From MB1-2 sp046566065 (lineage in GTDB: Bacteria > Actinomycetota > CADDZG01 > WHSQ01): a DNA stretch of 64,000 bases. Below the pieces are notes generated by a model. The model worked only from the letters and a program-made list of their open reading frames with translations. It was not told the origin of the DNA and searched no databases. Positions 41,582 through 49,951 of this stretch are shown one piece after another (within the stretch, counting starts at the first letter, position 1; every line of letters begins with the position of its first letter). The stretch is taken from the NCBI GenBank assembly GCA_046566065.1, contig JBKHXK010000002.1, forward strand, positions 62,001 through 126,000. Direction: 5' to 3'. The position numbers were made by a program, and so were the translations under genes.

Positions 41582-42352
41582 TCACTCCGGCGTGACGTAG
41601 GCGGCGCTCAGTCCCCCGTCGACGAGGAAGGTTGTGCCATTCACGTAGGACGACTCGTCGCTGGCCAGGAAGAGGGCTCCCTGGGCGATCTCCTTGGCCT
41701 GGGCCAGGCGACCCATGGGCAGGTGGACCAAGCGACGCTCGAGCGCGCCGGGGCTCTCTGAGAAGAGCCGCATGAGGAGCGGTGTCTCCACCGGGCCCGG
41801 ACACAGGGCGTTCACGCGGATGCCTCTGCGTGCGAACTCGACCGCCAACTCCCTGCTCATCGCGAGCACCGCTCCCTTGGACGCGGTGTACGAGATCTGC
41901 GAGGTGGCAGCGCCCATCAGGGCAACGAAGGACGACACGTTGATCACGGATCCTCCCCCTCGTTCCAGGAGGTGAGGGATGCCGTACTTGCAGCACAAGA
42001 AGACGCCTTTGGTGTTCACGTCCTGCACGCGTTGCCACGCGTCGACGTCGGTGCTCAGGACGGATCCGTCGTCCGGGGGCATGATCCCGGCGTTGTTGTA
42101 GAGAACGTCGACGCCCCCGAACCGCTGGGCGGTAGCCGCGTACATCTCTTCGACGCTGTGCGGATCGGCGACATCGGCTTGGAAGAAGAACGCGTCTTCG
42201 CACTCCCCGGCTGTTGCCTCTCCAGCTTCTCGATCGACGTCGGCCACGCAGATCTTGGCCCCCTCGGACGAGAACAGCAATGCCGCCTCTCGCCCGATGC
42301 CGCCGGCCGCTCCGGTTATCACACAGACCTTGCCCTCGAGGCGTCCCATCAT
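41582..42352 (-). CDS. SDR family oxidoreductase
   Basis: A 256-residue classical short-chain dehydrogenase: cofactor motif VITGAAGGIGREAALLF (TGxxxGIG), acidic D in CVADVD suggesting NAD preference, NNAGIM, catalytic S in NVSS and Y-x-x-x-K in ISYTASK, plus PGPVETPL. The last gene of the gamma-glutamylation cluster, overlapping the aldehyde dehydrogenase by four bases. I infer that it oxidises the alcohol of a gamma-glutamylated amino-alcohol to the aldehyde. MM start at 42352 or 42349. Confidence 0.9.
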   Translation of the reverse strand: MMGRLEGKVCVITGAAGGIGREAALLFSSEGAKICVADVDREAGEATAGECEDAFFFQADVADPHSVEEMYAATAQRFGGVDVLYNNAGIMPPDDGSVLSTDVDAWQRVQDVNTKGVFLCCKYGIPHLLERGGGSVINVSSFVALMGAATSQISYTASKGAVLAMSRELAVEFARRGIRVNALCPGPVETPLLMRLFSESPGALERRLVHLPMGRLAQAKEIAQGALFLASDESSYVNGTTFLVDGGLSAAYVTPE

Positions 42353-43701
42353 CCCTCCGTCGCGATGAACACGTTCTTTATCTCCGAATAACCCTCCATG
42401 CCGTGCATCCCGAGCTCCCGTCCGAACCCGGAGCGTTTCATCCCACCGAAGGGCGTCGACACGCGCACGGAGGTGTTGGAGTTGATCGAGAGAACGCCGG
42501 TCTCGATGCCCCGCGCGACCCTCAAGGCACGCCCCAGGTCGCGGGTCCAGACCGAGCCGGAGAGGCCGTACGGCGTGTCGTTGGCGATCCGGATCGCGTC
42601 CGACTCGTCTTCGAATGGGATCAGGCACGCGACCGGGCCGAAGATCTCTTCCTGGGCTTGTCGTGACGAGTTGTCGATCGGTCCTATCAGCGTCGGCGGG
42701 TACCAGAAGCCGGGCCCGGGTGGGACGTCTCCCTGGAATGCCACGTCTCCCTCGACGTAGCCGGCGACCGACTCCCGCTGGCTCGCCGAGACGAGCGGCC
42801 CCATCTGGGTCTTCTCGTCGTTGGGGTCGCCAACGCGCAGCGCCGAGGTCGCTTCGATGAGCAGTTCGGTGAAACGGTCGAAAGCGCTTCGCTGGACCAA
42901 GATGCGCGAACGCGCGCAGCAATCCTGTCCCGCGTTGCCGAACACCGCGCCGGGAGCGGCTGCAGCTGCGGACTCGAGGTCGGCGTCGGCGAAGATCACG
43001 TTCGCAGATTTGCCGCCGAGCTCCAGCGTGACCCGCTTGATCGTTCCCGCGGCCCCCGCCATGACCGAACGCCCGACCTCGGTGGACCCGGTGAATCCGA
43101 TCTTCGCCACGTCCGGATGTTCGACCAGGGCTTGGCCCACCTCACGGCCTGATCCGGCAACGACGTGCATCACGTCCTCGGGAACGCCGGCCTCGAGGAT
43201 CAGCTCCCGCAAGCGCAGCGCGCTAAGAGGGGTGATCTCTGCGGGTTTCAGAACGACGGTGTTGCCGCATGCAAGGGCAGGGGCCACCTTCCACGAGGCG
43301 ATGTTCAGAGGGAAGTTCCAAGGTGTGATCAGCCCGACCACGCCAAGAGGCTCCCGGAACGTCACGTCCACTCCTGCATCGACCGGGATGTTGGCGCCGT
43401 GGAACTTGTCGATAGCACCCGCGTAGTAGTGGAATACGTCTGCGACCATCTGGACCTCGCCTCGGGAATCCGAGATGGGCTTACCGACGTTCGAGGTCTC
43501 GAGACGCGCCAGCTCTTCGCCGTGCTCCTCGACCAGGGTTGCGATCCGGCGCAGGAGCACAGCCCTTTCTCGCGGGCCGATGCGGCTCCACCCCGGGAAA
43601 GCGGCCTTCGCACGCGCCACGGCATCGTTCAGCTCGTCCAGGCCCGCTGCGTCGAGCTCGGCGACCGTCTCCTCGGTGGCGGGATCGATCAATCTGGTCA
43701 T
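42349..43701 (-). CDS. NAD(P)-dependent aldehyde dehydrogenase
   Basis: A 450-residue class I aldehyde dehydrogenase. TPWNFPLNIASWKVAPALACGNTVVLKPAEITPLSALRL (NAD-binding; shown in part as TPWNFPLN and VVLKPAE), GFTGSTEVG, ELGGKSANVIF with catalytic Glu, and GNAGQDCCARSR with the catalytic Cys. It fits PuuC/betaine aldehyde dehydrogenase-like enzymes that oxidise amino- or gamma-glutamyl-aldehydes. Translationally coupled on both sides: overlaps the SDR start and the gamma-glutamyl hydrolase stop (four bases each). Confidence 0.94.
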   Translation of the reverse strand: MTRLIDPATEETVAELDAAGLDELNDAVARAKAAFPGWSRIGPRERAVLLRRIATLVEEHGEELARLETSNVGKPISDSRGEVQMVADVFHYYAGAIDKFHGANIPVDAGVDVTFREPLGVVGLITPWNFPLNIASWKVAPALACGNTVVLKPAEITPLSALRLRELILEAGVPEDVMHVVAGSGREVGQALVEHPDVAKIGFTGSTEVGRSVMAGAAGTIKRVTLELGGKSANVIFADADLESAAAAAPGAVFGNAGQDCCARSRILVQRSAFDRFTELLIEATSALRVGDPNDEKTQMGPLVSASQRESVAGYVEGDVAFQGDVPPGPGFWYPPTLIGPIDNSSRQAQEEIFGPVACLIPFEDESDAIRIANDTPYGLSGSVWTRDLGRALRVARGIETGVLSINSNTSVRVSTPFGGMKRSGFGRELGMHGMEGYSEIKNVFIATEG

Positions 43702-44321
43702 GAACGCTCCTTGCGGTACTCCCTCGCCTTCGAGACGAGCTCTTCGAACAATGCCCGATCCTCCGTTTCCTCGGGGTGCCAGAGCACTCCGAGGACCATC
43801 TTCGCCTGCGGGTCCTCGATGGCTTCCATCGTGCCGTCCGGCGCGGCGGCGACCGGCACGAGACCACTGCCCAATCGATCGGGAGCCTGATGATGATGAG
43901 AGGGCACCATGGAACGGGGGCCGAGGATCGCGCAGAGCCTACTGCCGTCGGCGATCTCGACGTCGTGGCGACTGAAGACCCCCGGGGCCGTCCTGTGAGC
44001 GGAGCCCTCGAGATGCTGGCGGAGGGTTCCGCCTCGGACGACGTTCAAGAGCTGCATCCCACGGCAGATCGCCAACAGGGGAACGCCTCGCTGCAGGCAA
44101 CGCTCCATGAGCTCCATCTCGCTGCGATCGCGATCCGGACGGATGTCGGTGGTCTCGGGTTCGCGTCGCGCCCCGTATCTCTGCGGGTCGATGTCCGCCC
44201 CTCCGGAGAAGACGATCCCATCGAGGGCATCGAGCAGCTCCTCGGGATCGCCGTCGGAAGGCGGGATCACCAAGGCGCGCCCTCCTGCGTCCGCGGTCGC
44301 GCGCACGTAGCTTTCGGGCAC
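43698..44321 (-). CDS. Gamma-glutamyl hydrolase of the PuuD type (5' end possibly frameshifted)
   Basis: Class I glutamine-amidotransferase-fold peptidase that cuts a gamma-glutamyl amide. IVFSGGADIDPQRYG, the nucleophile in LLAICRGMQLLNV (Cys), RHDVEIADGSRL, PSHHHQAPDRL, and the triad end LGVLWHPEETED are visible. A standard start exists only at GTG 44321, but in-frame sequence upstream continues to encode the conserved first strand RPLIGIT (from 44393) with no ATG, GTG or TTG before it. A GTG at 44407, overlapping the ligase stop as TAGTG, is in the +1 frame, so a one-base deletion near 44394 or a CTG start may apply. Confidence 0.85.
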   Translation of the reverse strand: MPESYVRATADAGGRALVIPPSDGDPEELLDALDGIVFSGGADIDPQRYGARREPETTDIRPDRDRSEMELMERCLQRGVPLLAICRGMQLLNVVRGGTLRQHLEGSAHRTAPGVFSRHDVEIADGSRLCAILGPRSMVPSHHHQAPDRLGSGLVPVAAAPDGTMEAIEDPQAKMVLGVLWHPEETEDRALFEELVSKAREYRKERS

Positions 44322-44406
44322 CAGGACGGCGCGGGAGTCCCACGGTCCCCAGCGGGCGCGCTCGGCATAGGCCGTGATGCCGATCAGCGGCCGCGCACGT
44401 CCGACA

Positions 44407-45786
44407 CTAGATGCGCTCGAAATTGCGGCGGAGCTCCCAATCCGTGACCGTTTGGTTGAAACGTGCCCATTCCTGCTTCGCAGTGTTCACCAGGTGGTGA
44501 TGCACCTCGTCACCGAACGCCTTCTTCGCCACCTCGCTCGCCTGCAGCTCATCGATCGCCTCGACGATGTTCCAGGGCACGCGCGCGACGTCTTCGGCCT
44601 CGTATGCGTTCGCCTCGTAAGCCGGAGGAGGTTCGATCCGGTTCTCGATGCCGTGAAGGCCCGCAGCGATCGTCGCTGCGAAAGCCAGGTAGGGATTCGC
44701 GTCGGCGCCCGGGATACGCGACTCCACACGGAAACTGTGGCCATGACCGACGATGCGGAAACCGCAGGTCCGGTTGTCCCTCCCCCACACCAAGGCGGTC
44801 GGGGCCCATGACTCGGGTTGGTACCGCTTGAAGCTGTTCACATAGGGGGCGAACATCCACGACAGTTCTCGCCCCGTCGCGATCAGGCCACCGAGGTAAT
44901 GACGGAAGGTCTCGCTCATGTGCTCGGGGTCGTTCTCGTCCCAGTCGAGGGCATGCCCTTTCTCAGAGTCCCACAGGCTGGAATGCAGGTGGAAGGACGA
45001 TCCTGCTTCCTCCATGGAGAACTTCGCCATGAAGGTGACCGCTCGGTCGTTGAGGGCCGCGATCTCTTTCACGCCGTTCTTGTAGATGGTGTGCCGATCG
45101 GCCATCTCTAGGGCGTCCGCATAGACCAGATTGATCTCGTGCTGGCCCCTACCGAACTCGCCTTTAGAGAACTCGACGGGCACCGCGGCGGCTTGCATCC
45201 CGTTTCGGATCTGACGGATCAGATACTCATCCTTCGTCGTCTGCAGGATGTGGTAGTCCTCGATGTAATCGGAATGCGGGACAAGGTCTTTGAAGTCCTT
45301 GCGGGTTGCTTCCTCGAACGAGTCCTTGAACAGATAGAACTCGAGCTCCGATCCCACCATGAAGTTGATGCCTCGCTCGCGCGCGCGCTCGATCTGTCGC
45401 TTGAGGATCTGGCGCGGAGCGACGTCGATGACCTCGCCCTCCTCCGTGAGCAGATCACAGATCACCAGGGCCGTTCTCTCGAGCCACGGCACCACTCGCA
45501 ACGTATCCAGGTCCGGAACACATGCGAAATCCCCGTAGCCCTTGTCCCAGTTCGCGAACCGGTAGCCGGGAAGGGGTTCCATGTCTACGTCGACCGTCAG
45601 CAGGTAGTTGCACGCGTGCATGCCTTCATCGGACAGGACGTCGTTCAAGAAGAACTCACCCATGACGCGCTTGCCCATGAAGCGCCCCTGCATGTCGGGG
45701 AAAACGACCAGGACGGTGTCGATCTCCCCGTCCTTGACCAGGCGCTCCAACCGTTGTCTATCCAGGTTCCCGGGCAGCGGTGTCAC
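44407..45786 (-). CDS. Glutamine-synthetase-family ligase (gamma-glutamylamine/amino-alcohol synthetase)
   Basis: A 459-residue GS-fold enzyme. FMVGSELEFYLF and GQHEINL provide metal ligands, then SSFHLHSSLWD, GRDNRTCGFR and RVESRIPGADANPYLAFAATIAAG complete the ATP and glutamate sites. The catalytic tyrosine/adenylylation motif of real GlnA is absent, as in PuuA and the Streptomyces GlnA3/GlnA4 enzymes that gamma-glutamylate polyamines and ethanolamine. The annotated start is GTG 45786, but AGGAGG abuts it; a CTG at 45777, eight bases after AGGAGG, is better spaced. First gene of the catabolic operon that ends with the SDR. Confidence 0.92.
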   Translation of the reverse strand: MTPLPGNLDRQRLERLVKDGEIDTVLVVFPDMQGRFMGKRVMGEFFLNDVLSDEGMHACNYLLTVDVDMEPLPGYRFANWDKGYGDFACVPDLDTLRVVPWLERTALVICDLLTEEGEVIDVAPRQILKRQIERARERGINFMVGSELEFYLFKDSFEEATRKDFKDLVPHSDYIEDYHILQTTKDEYLIRQIRNGMQAAAVPVEFSKGEFGRGQHEINLVYADALEMADRHTIYKNGVKEIAALNDRAVTFMAKFSMEEAGSSFHLHSSLWDSEKGHALDWDENDPEHMSETFRHYLGGLIATGRELSWMFAPYVNSFKRYQPESWAPTALVWGRDNRTCGFRIVGHGHSFRVESRIPGADANPYLAFAATIAAGLHGIENRIEPPPAYEANAYEAEDVARVPWNIVEAIDELQASEVAKKAFGDEVHHHLVNTAKQEWARFNQTVTDWELRRNFERI

Positions 45787-45817
45787 CTCCTAGGCGTCGG
45801 GCGATATGGACGGGTCA

Positions 45818-47335
45818 CTAGCGGGGAGCGGTTGGAGCGGTGTGGCCCCCATCCGACGAGGATCCCCCGAAGTCGCCCAGATCCGGATGCCCCCGCTCGC
45901 CCCCGGTGAGAGCGAACTCCTCCTCCGGAGACAACACCAGGTTCTTCCTTCCTACCAGGGCGAAGTACAAAAGCCCCACGGAGAACCAGATGAGAGCCCC
46001 GATGACCCCCGGACGATAGTCGTCGTTGAAGAACAGAGAGAAGAGAGAGACCAGAGCGATCGCGGCCGCGATGTACGCGCCCGGCTGTCCGAGGGGGCTC
46101 CGGTAAGGGCGTTTGATGTTGGGCATGCGCTTCCGCAGAAGGATGAAGGCGACCATCTGCATGAAGTAGCTGATGACCGCTCCGAAAACGGCCATGTAGA
46201 GCAGCGCGGCCCCCACGTTCGTATCACTGGACTTGTAGATCGTGTAAGCGGCCGCGTAACCGATGACGGCCCCGAGAAGCAATGCGATGTGAGGGGTCTT
46301 CCTCTCTCCGAGCGTGGGAGAGAGCCAGTGAGGGATGTATCCGGCGCGCGACAACGAGTAGATGTTGCGTCCGTACGCGTAGATGATCGTGTGGAAGCTC
46401 GCCACGAGCCCCGCCACCGCGATCAGCGCAAGGATCTTGGCGCCTACTCCGCCGAAGATCGTCTGGAATCCCAAGAAGAGCGGCTCCAGCGACGTACCGA
46501 CCTCCTTCGCCCCAGGCTCGATCCCTGAGTTCAAAAACAGGGTGAGGAAAGCCGCGACCACGAGAGTGCCGAGACCCACGAGGATGCCTTTGGGCATGTC
46601 GCGCTCCGGCGCGTGCGCTTCCTCCGCAGCCAGAGGCAGCTCTTCGATCGCCAGGTAGAACCAGATAGCGAAAGGCAGCGCAGGGAAGATCCCGCCCAGC
46701 CCGTAGGGGAACCACCTCGACCCACCTTCTTCGGGCTCGATGTTGAGCGCGAGATCGAGGTCGAAGTGCGGGATGGCGCCTATCCAGAAGACCGCAAGGA
46801 TCCCGAGCGCCACGAGCGTGATCAGAACCGTGAACCGGAAGCTGATCGCGGCTCCCATGATGTTGAGTCCCACGAAGATCGCGTAGGACACAAGCCACCA
46901 CATGGGCAGAGGCATCACGTCGGGGACGATCGCGTCCATATAGCCCCCGATGCCGACAACGATGACGGCGGGGGTCAGGATGTATTCCATGTTCTCGCCC
47001 AAACCGGTGACGAACCCTCCCCAGGGACCCATGGCGCTCCGACCGAACGAGTACGCGCCTCCGGTATGCGGCAACGCAGGAGACATCTCCGCGATCGAGT
47101 AGCACAGGCCCATGTACATCACGGTGATGATGAGCGTGGCGACGAGCAGCCCGCCGAAGCCACCGGCGTCGAGACCGAAGTTCCAGCCGAAGAAATCCCC
47201 GGAGATGACCGCGCCCACCCCAAGAGCCCAGAGAGACATGACCCCTGCGACCCGTTTGAGTTGTCGTTTCTCGAAGTAGCCGTCGTCCGCTTTTCTGTAC
47301 GTGACCCCGCGCTGGCGCTCGACAGGCTCGGTCAT
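45818..47335 (-). CDS. APC-family permease, ethanolamine-permease type
   Basis: A 505-residue amino acid-polyamine-organocation transporter with about 12 helices. VAGVMSLWALGVGAVISGDFFGWNFGLDAGGFGGLL (in part SLWALGVGAVISGDFFGWN) matches the ethanolamine permease branch, with MGLCYSIAEMSPALPHTGGAYSF and YAYGRNIYSLSRAGYIP after it. The ATG at 47335 follows GAGGAGGG; a longer start at 47380 is unlikely. It ends 31 bases before the ligase gene start and probably imports the substrate. Confidence 0.9.
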   Translation of the reverse strand: MTEPVERQRGVTYRKADDGYFEKRQLKRVAGVMSLWALGVGAVISGDFFGWNFGLDAGGFGGLLVATLIITVMYMGLCYSIAEMSPALPHTGGAYSFGRSAMGPWGGFVTGLGENMEYILTPAVIVVGIGGYMDAIVPDVMPLPMWWLVSYAIFVGLNIMGAAISFRFTVLITLVALGILAVFWIGAIPHFDLDLALNIEPEEGGSRWFPYGLGGIFPALPFAIWFYLAIEELPLAAEEAHAPERDMPKGILVGLGTLVVAAFLTLFLNSGIEPGAKEVGTSLEPLFLGFQTIFGGVGAKILALIAVAGLVASFHTIIYAYGRNIYSLSRAGYIPHWLSPTLGERKTPHIALLLGAVIGYAAAYTIYKSSDTNVGAALLYMAVFGAVISYFMQMVAFILLRKRMPNIKRPYRSPLGQPGAYIAAAIALVSLFSLFFNDDYRPGVIGALIWFSVGLLYFALVGRKNLVLSPEEEFALTGGERGHPDLGDFGGSSSDGGHTAPTAPR

Positions 47336-47434
47336 CAACCCTCCTCTGTTCCAGTGACACCATTGCCACCTCTCGGCCATTCAAAGCGAGCGCGCGGCCC
47401 CGGTCAAGGGACGACTCGCTCGTAGACTTTGGAC

Positions 47435-48133
47435 GTGAAGCCCCTGATCTGCGTCAGGCATCAGGCCAGTGCTCCTCTGGGGATCATCGAGGACGTACTG
47501 GCTCGGCAAGAGATCCCGTGGACATACCTGGACACATGGATCGACTCGCCCCTGCCCGACCCCTCCGATATCGGAGGGCTCGTAATCCTCGGTGGCGAGA
47601 TGAACGTCGATCAGGTCGACGCTCATCCGTACCTAGGTGATTTGCGTGATCTGACGCGCGCCATGGTCGATCGAGGACAGCCGGTCCTGGGAGTCTGCCT
47701 GGGCGCGCAGGTGCTTGCGCGGGCCCTGGGGGCCCCCGTCCGCCGGATGCGCGTGCCAGAGATCGGGTTCCACGAGGTCGAGGCGACCGAAGCCGGGAGA
47801 TCCGATCCGGTTCTGGTCCCCTTCTCGCCGAGCGCGAGCGTCTTTCAGTTCCACGAGGACACCTGCGGCCTGCCGCAGGGAGCCGAGCTCTTGTTCCGGG
47901 GCCGGACGTCGGAGGTACAGGCCTTCAGGATCGGCGAGCGCGCTTACGGGGTCCAGTTCCACTTCGAGGTAACGCTCAGAGAGATCGCGGCGTGGTGCGA
48001 CGAGACGCCCGACCTCGAGGACGCCTGGGGCGTGACCAAGGAGGAGCTGCTGGCCCAGGCGGACGAGCACCTCGAAGCGCAGGGGGCCGCGGGCCGCGAG
48101 GCGGTGCGGCGCTTCCTCTCCCTGACCGGATGA
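47435..48133 (+). CDS. Class I glutamine amidotransferase-like protein
   Basis: A 232-residue GATase1-fold protein. VLGVCLGAQVLARALG has the nucleophilic Cys, GVQFHFEVTL the His-Glu pair. It resembles GuaA-type stand-alone amidotransferases of unknown role. As it is divergent from the ethanolamine-type permease it may be a second gamma-glutamyl hydrolase of the pathway. GTG at 47435 or TTG at 47429 are possible starts. Confidence 0.85.
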   Translation: MKPLICVRHQASAPLGIIEDVLARQEIPWTYLDTWIDSPLPDPSDIGGLVILGGEMNVDQVDAHPYLGDLRDLTRAMVDRGQPVLGVCLGAQVLARALGAPVRRMRVPEIGFHEVEATEAGRSDPVLVPFSPSASVFQFHEDTCGLPQGAELLFRGRTSEVQAFRIGERAYGVQFHFEVTLREIAAWCDETPDLEDAWGVTKEELLAQADEHLEAQGAAGREAVRRFLSLTG

Positions 48134-48227
48134 CGCTGGAGACTCCCGGGAGGGGCGCGCCAGCTCCAGGCCACCAAGTGCCAAGCTGTCGCAATGACCA
48201 CCCGCCCAACTGCCCGATAGCAGGCCC

Positions 48228-48569
48228 GTGCTCAATCGAGCTGCGCTGATCCTGCGCTACAAGCAGCCCTTCGTGGACTGGATCAACGCCGTCGACCCGG
48301 TCCCCGACTCCGACACGCTCACCCTCGCCGACGTCGAGAAGGAGCGGACGGTCTACCTGGTCGAGGTCGAGGACCCGGAGGAGCTCAAGCGTTGGCTGTC
48401 CCGGAACCACAAGTGGATCTTCGAGGCAGAGCTCAACGGGTGGTACACCGACCCCGCCCTGTGGCCTCGAGATCGTTCGCTCAAGAAGCTCAAGGAGTGG
48501 TGCTCCTTCGAGCTCAACACGGTGGTGGTCGACACCGGGAACTCGCCCCTCGAGGACGACGACCTCTAA
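48228..48569 (+). CDS. Conserved hypothetical protein
   Basis: A 113-residue soluble protein (LILRYKQPFVDWINAVDP, TVYLVEVEDPEELKRWLSRN, IFEAELNGWYTDPALWP). Tryptophan-rich and acidic at the C-terminus. A similar arrangement is familiar from hypothetical proteins in several phyla, without known function. GTG start at 48228. Just downstream lies the integrase remnant. Confidence 0.7.
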   Translation: MLNRAALILRYKQPFVDWINAVDPVPDSDTLTLADVEKERTVYLVEVEDPEELKRWLSRNHKWIFEAELNGWYTDPALWPRDRSLKKLKEWCSFELNTVVVDTGNSPLEDDDL

Positions 48570-48644
48570 CTCGTCACAGGGTCTCGCTACGGTCAGGTCA
48601 CGAGTCGCTAAACCCTGAGAGATTGACGAGAAACGGCAACCAGC

Positions 48645-48827
48645 ATGAACGTCCCACGCGACCTGAGCCACACCCTCCCGGGAGGCATCCATCCGAAGTT
48701 CGTGAGCGAACGCCTCGGTCACTCGACGGTCGCCTTCACCATGGACGTCTACAGTCACGCGATCCCGTCGATGGAAGCCGAAGCGGCCGAGACGATCGCC
48801 AACCTCGTCCGGGGCTCTGGCAAGTGA
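48645..48827 (+). pseudogene. Tyrosine recombinase (phage integrase) C-terminal remnant
   Basis: About 60 codons matching the end of tyrosine recombinases: DLSHTLPGGIHPKFVSERLGHSTVAFTMDVYSHAIP (in part: HPKFVSERLGHSTVAFTMDVYSH), with GH box and nucleophilic Tyr. The earlier catalytic Arg and the HxxR region are missing and the DLSHTL section is shortened, so the gene is dead. Its stop overlaps the HicA-like start. It probably drove insertion at the neighbouring tRNA. Confidence 0.8.
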
Positions 48828-49093
48828 ATCCGAAGCGGCTCTGGGAGCGCATCCAGCAAGGACACGTCCACAACATCGACTTCAGCGACTTCGTTCAACT
48901 GATCAAAGCGTTCGGCTTCGAATTCGACAGACAGAGAGGGACGAGTCACCAGATGTACATGCGGGAGAGCGTCCGAGAAGCCATGAACGTCCAGCCGGAT
49001 CGAGACGGGAGCGCCAAGCCCTATCAGGTCCGTCAGCTCAAACGCCTCGTGCAGGAGTACGATTTGAAGCTGGAGGACGCCGCTGATGAGTGA
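48824..49093 (+). CDS. HicA-like toxin
   Basis: An 89-residue dsRBD-fold protein with LIKAFGFEFDRQRGTSHQMYM carrying the catalytic His42 of the HicA family and KPYQVRQLKRLVQEY at the end. HicA proteins are mRNA interferases neutralised by HicB. GTG start overlapping the integrase remnant. The overlapping next gene is a HicB. Confidence 0.82.
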   Translation: MNPKRLWERIQQGHVHNIDFSDFVQLIKAFGFEFDRQRGTSHQMYMRESVREAMNVQPDRDGSAKPYQVRQLKRLVQEYDLKLEDAADE

Positions 49094-49313
49094 CTATGCC
49101 ATCAACATCTTCTGGTCTGACGAGGATGACCAGTACATCGCCACTGTCCCGGACCTGAAGGGGTGTTCGGCTTCAGGAGACACTCCCCAGGAGGCATTGG
49201 CGGAGGTCTTAATCGCGAAGGATCTCTGGCTCGAGGCGGTTCGGGATCGCGGCTGGGATATCCCCAAGCCTCACTGGAAGCCTCCGACCGAGGCTGCGCA
49301 GGCCGCTGGCTAG
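49086..49313 (+). CDS. HicB-like antitoxin
   Basis: A 75-residue HicB-family protein (YAINIFWSDEDDQYIATVPDLKGCSASGDTPQEALAEV; core VPDLKGCSA). The N-terminal partial RNase H fold is complete; a DNA-binding domain is absent, as in other short HicB forms. ATG overlaps the HicA-like gene by eight bases. Confidence 0.87.
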   Translation: MSDYAINIFWSDEDDQYIATVPDLKGCSASGDTPQEALAEVLIAKDLWLEAVRDRGWDIPKPHWKPPTEAAQAAG

Positions 49314-49314
49314 T

Positions 49315-49485
49315 CCCGGTTCGTCCGAGTACGTCGTCGAGGTCGACTACGACCATGAGGTCGGGCTGTGGTTCTACACGGTCGACAAGCTGAGCATCAT
49401 CGGGACCGGCTGCTTTTCCAAGGAAGACGCTGAGCGGTACGCGCAAGAGTCGATCGCCTTCGCGCTCGAGGAAGAGAGCGCCTAG
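49315..49485 (+). pseudogene. Second HicB-like fragment without clear start
   Basis: A 56-codon open stretch reading YVVEVDYDHEVGLWFYTVDKL and EDAERYAQESIAFALEEE, HicB-like in pattern. No ATG, GTG or TTG is found in frame near the 5' end. It begins immediately after the HicB stop. It may be a remnant of another antitoxin or be translated by coupling. Confidence 0.45.
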
Positions 49486-49829
49486 TTCTGATCCGCTTGC
49501 TTCTCGCGTAGACGCCAGTCGGCCTCGTCGCCGAAGACTTCCCGGATCTTGGGTCTCAGGTCGTCCCGGAAGAGGACCTCGACCTCGATGATCTGCCCCT
49601 CCATGACGTGGACGATCAGGTGGTGGTCGGACAGCGGCACGCCGTATCGCTGCTTCGCTGACGGGCCCTCGGGAACCGAGACCGTATCGAAGCTCGCACA
49701 GAAGTCGTCGCCACAGCCACAGGATTTCATCATGCGCAGGCCGGCGACCTGATCCGCCAGCTCGTCATCACCGGAGGCACGGAGTTCCCGCTCCATCTCG
49801 GCCGCCAACTCCGGCACGACGTCCACCAT
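49482..49829 (-). CDS. Conserved hypothetical protein with cysteine cluster
   Basis: A 115-residue soluble protein. MMKSCGCGDDFCASFDT contains three cysteines in a CxCxxxxC pattern; GVPLSDHHLIVHVMEGQIIEVEVLFRD follows. It could bind metal. ATG at 49829 assumed. Convergent with, and overlapping by four bases, the HicB-like fragment. An 11-base-period repeat lies 47 bases upstream. Confidence 0.65.
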   Translation of the reverse strand: MVDVVPELAAEMERELRASGDDELADQVAGLRMMKSCGCGDDFCASFDTVSVPEGPSAKQRYGVPLSDHHLIVHVMEGQIIEVEVLFRDDLRPKIREVFGDEADWRLREKQADQN

Positions 49830-49875
49830 CAGAGGGCTTCTTGGGTCATGGCTCAACGAAATCACGTTTTCCGCC

Positions 49876-49896
49876 GTTAGCAAATGGTTAGCAAAT
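49876..49896. repeat. Tandem 10-base repeat GTTAGCAAAT, period 11
   Basis: Two exact copies of GTTAGCAAAT at 49876-49885 and 49887-49896, about one helical turn apart, between the tRNA terminator and the cysteine-cluster gene. It may be an operator or a recombinase arm site. Confidence 0.6.
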
Positions 49897-49926
49897 CGCT
49901 GCTTCGGCACCCGACCCAGGAAAAGT

Positions 49927-49950
49927 AAAGGCCCTGTCACCAGGGCCTTT
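49927..49950 (-). terminator. Terminator of the initiator tRNA gene
   Basis: Perfect 10-bp stem AAAGGCCCTG/CAGGGCCTTT with a TCAC loop, ending one base before the tRNA CCA end, read leftward into ACTTTT. Confidence 0.88.
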
Positions 49951-49951
49951 G

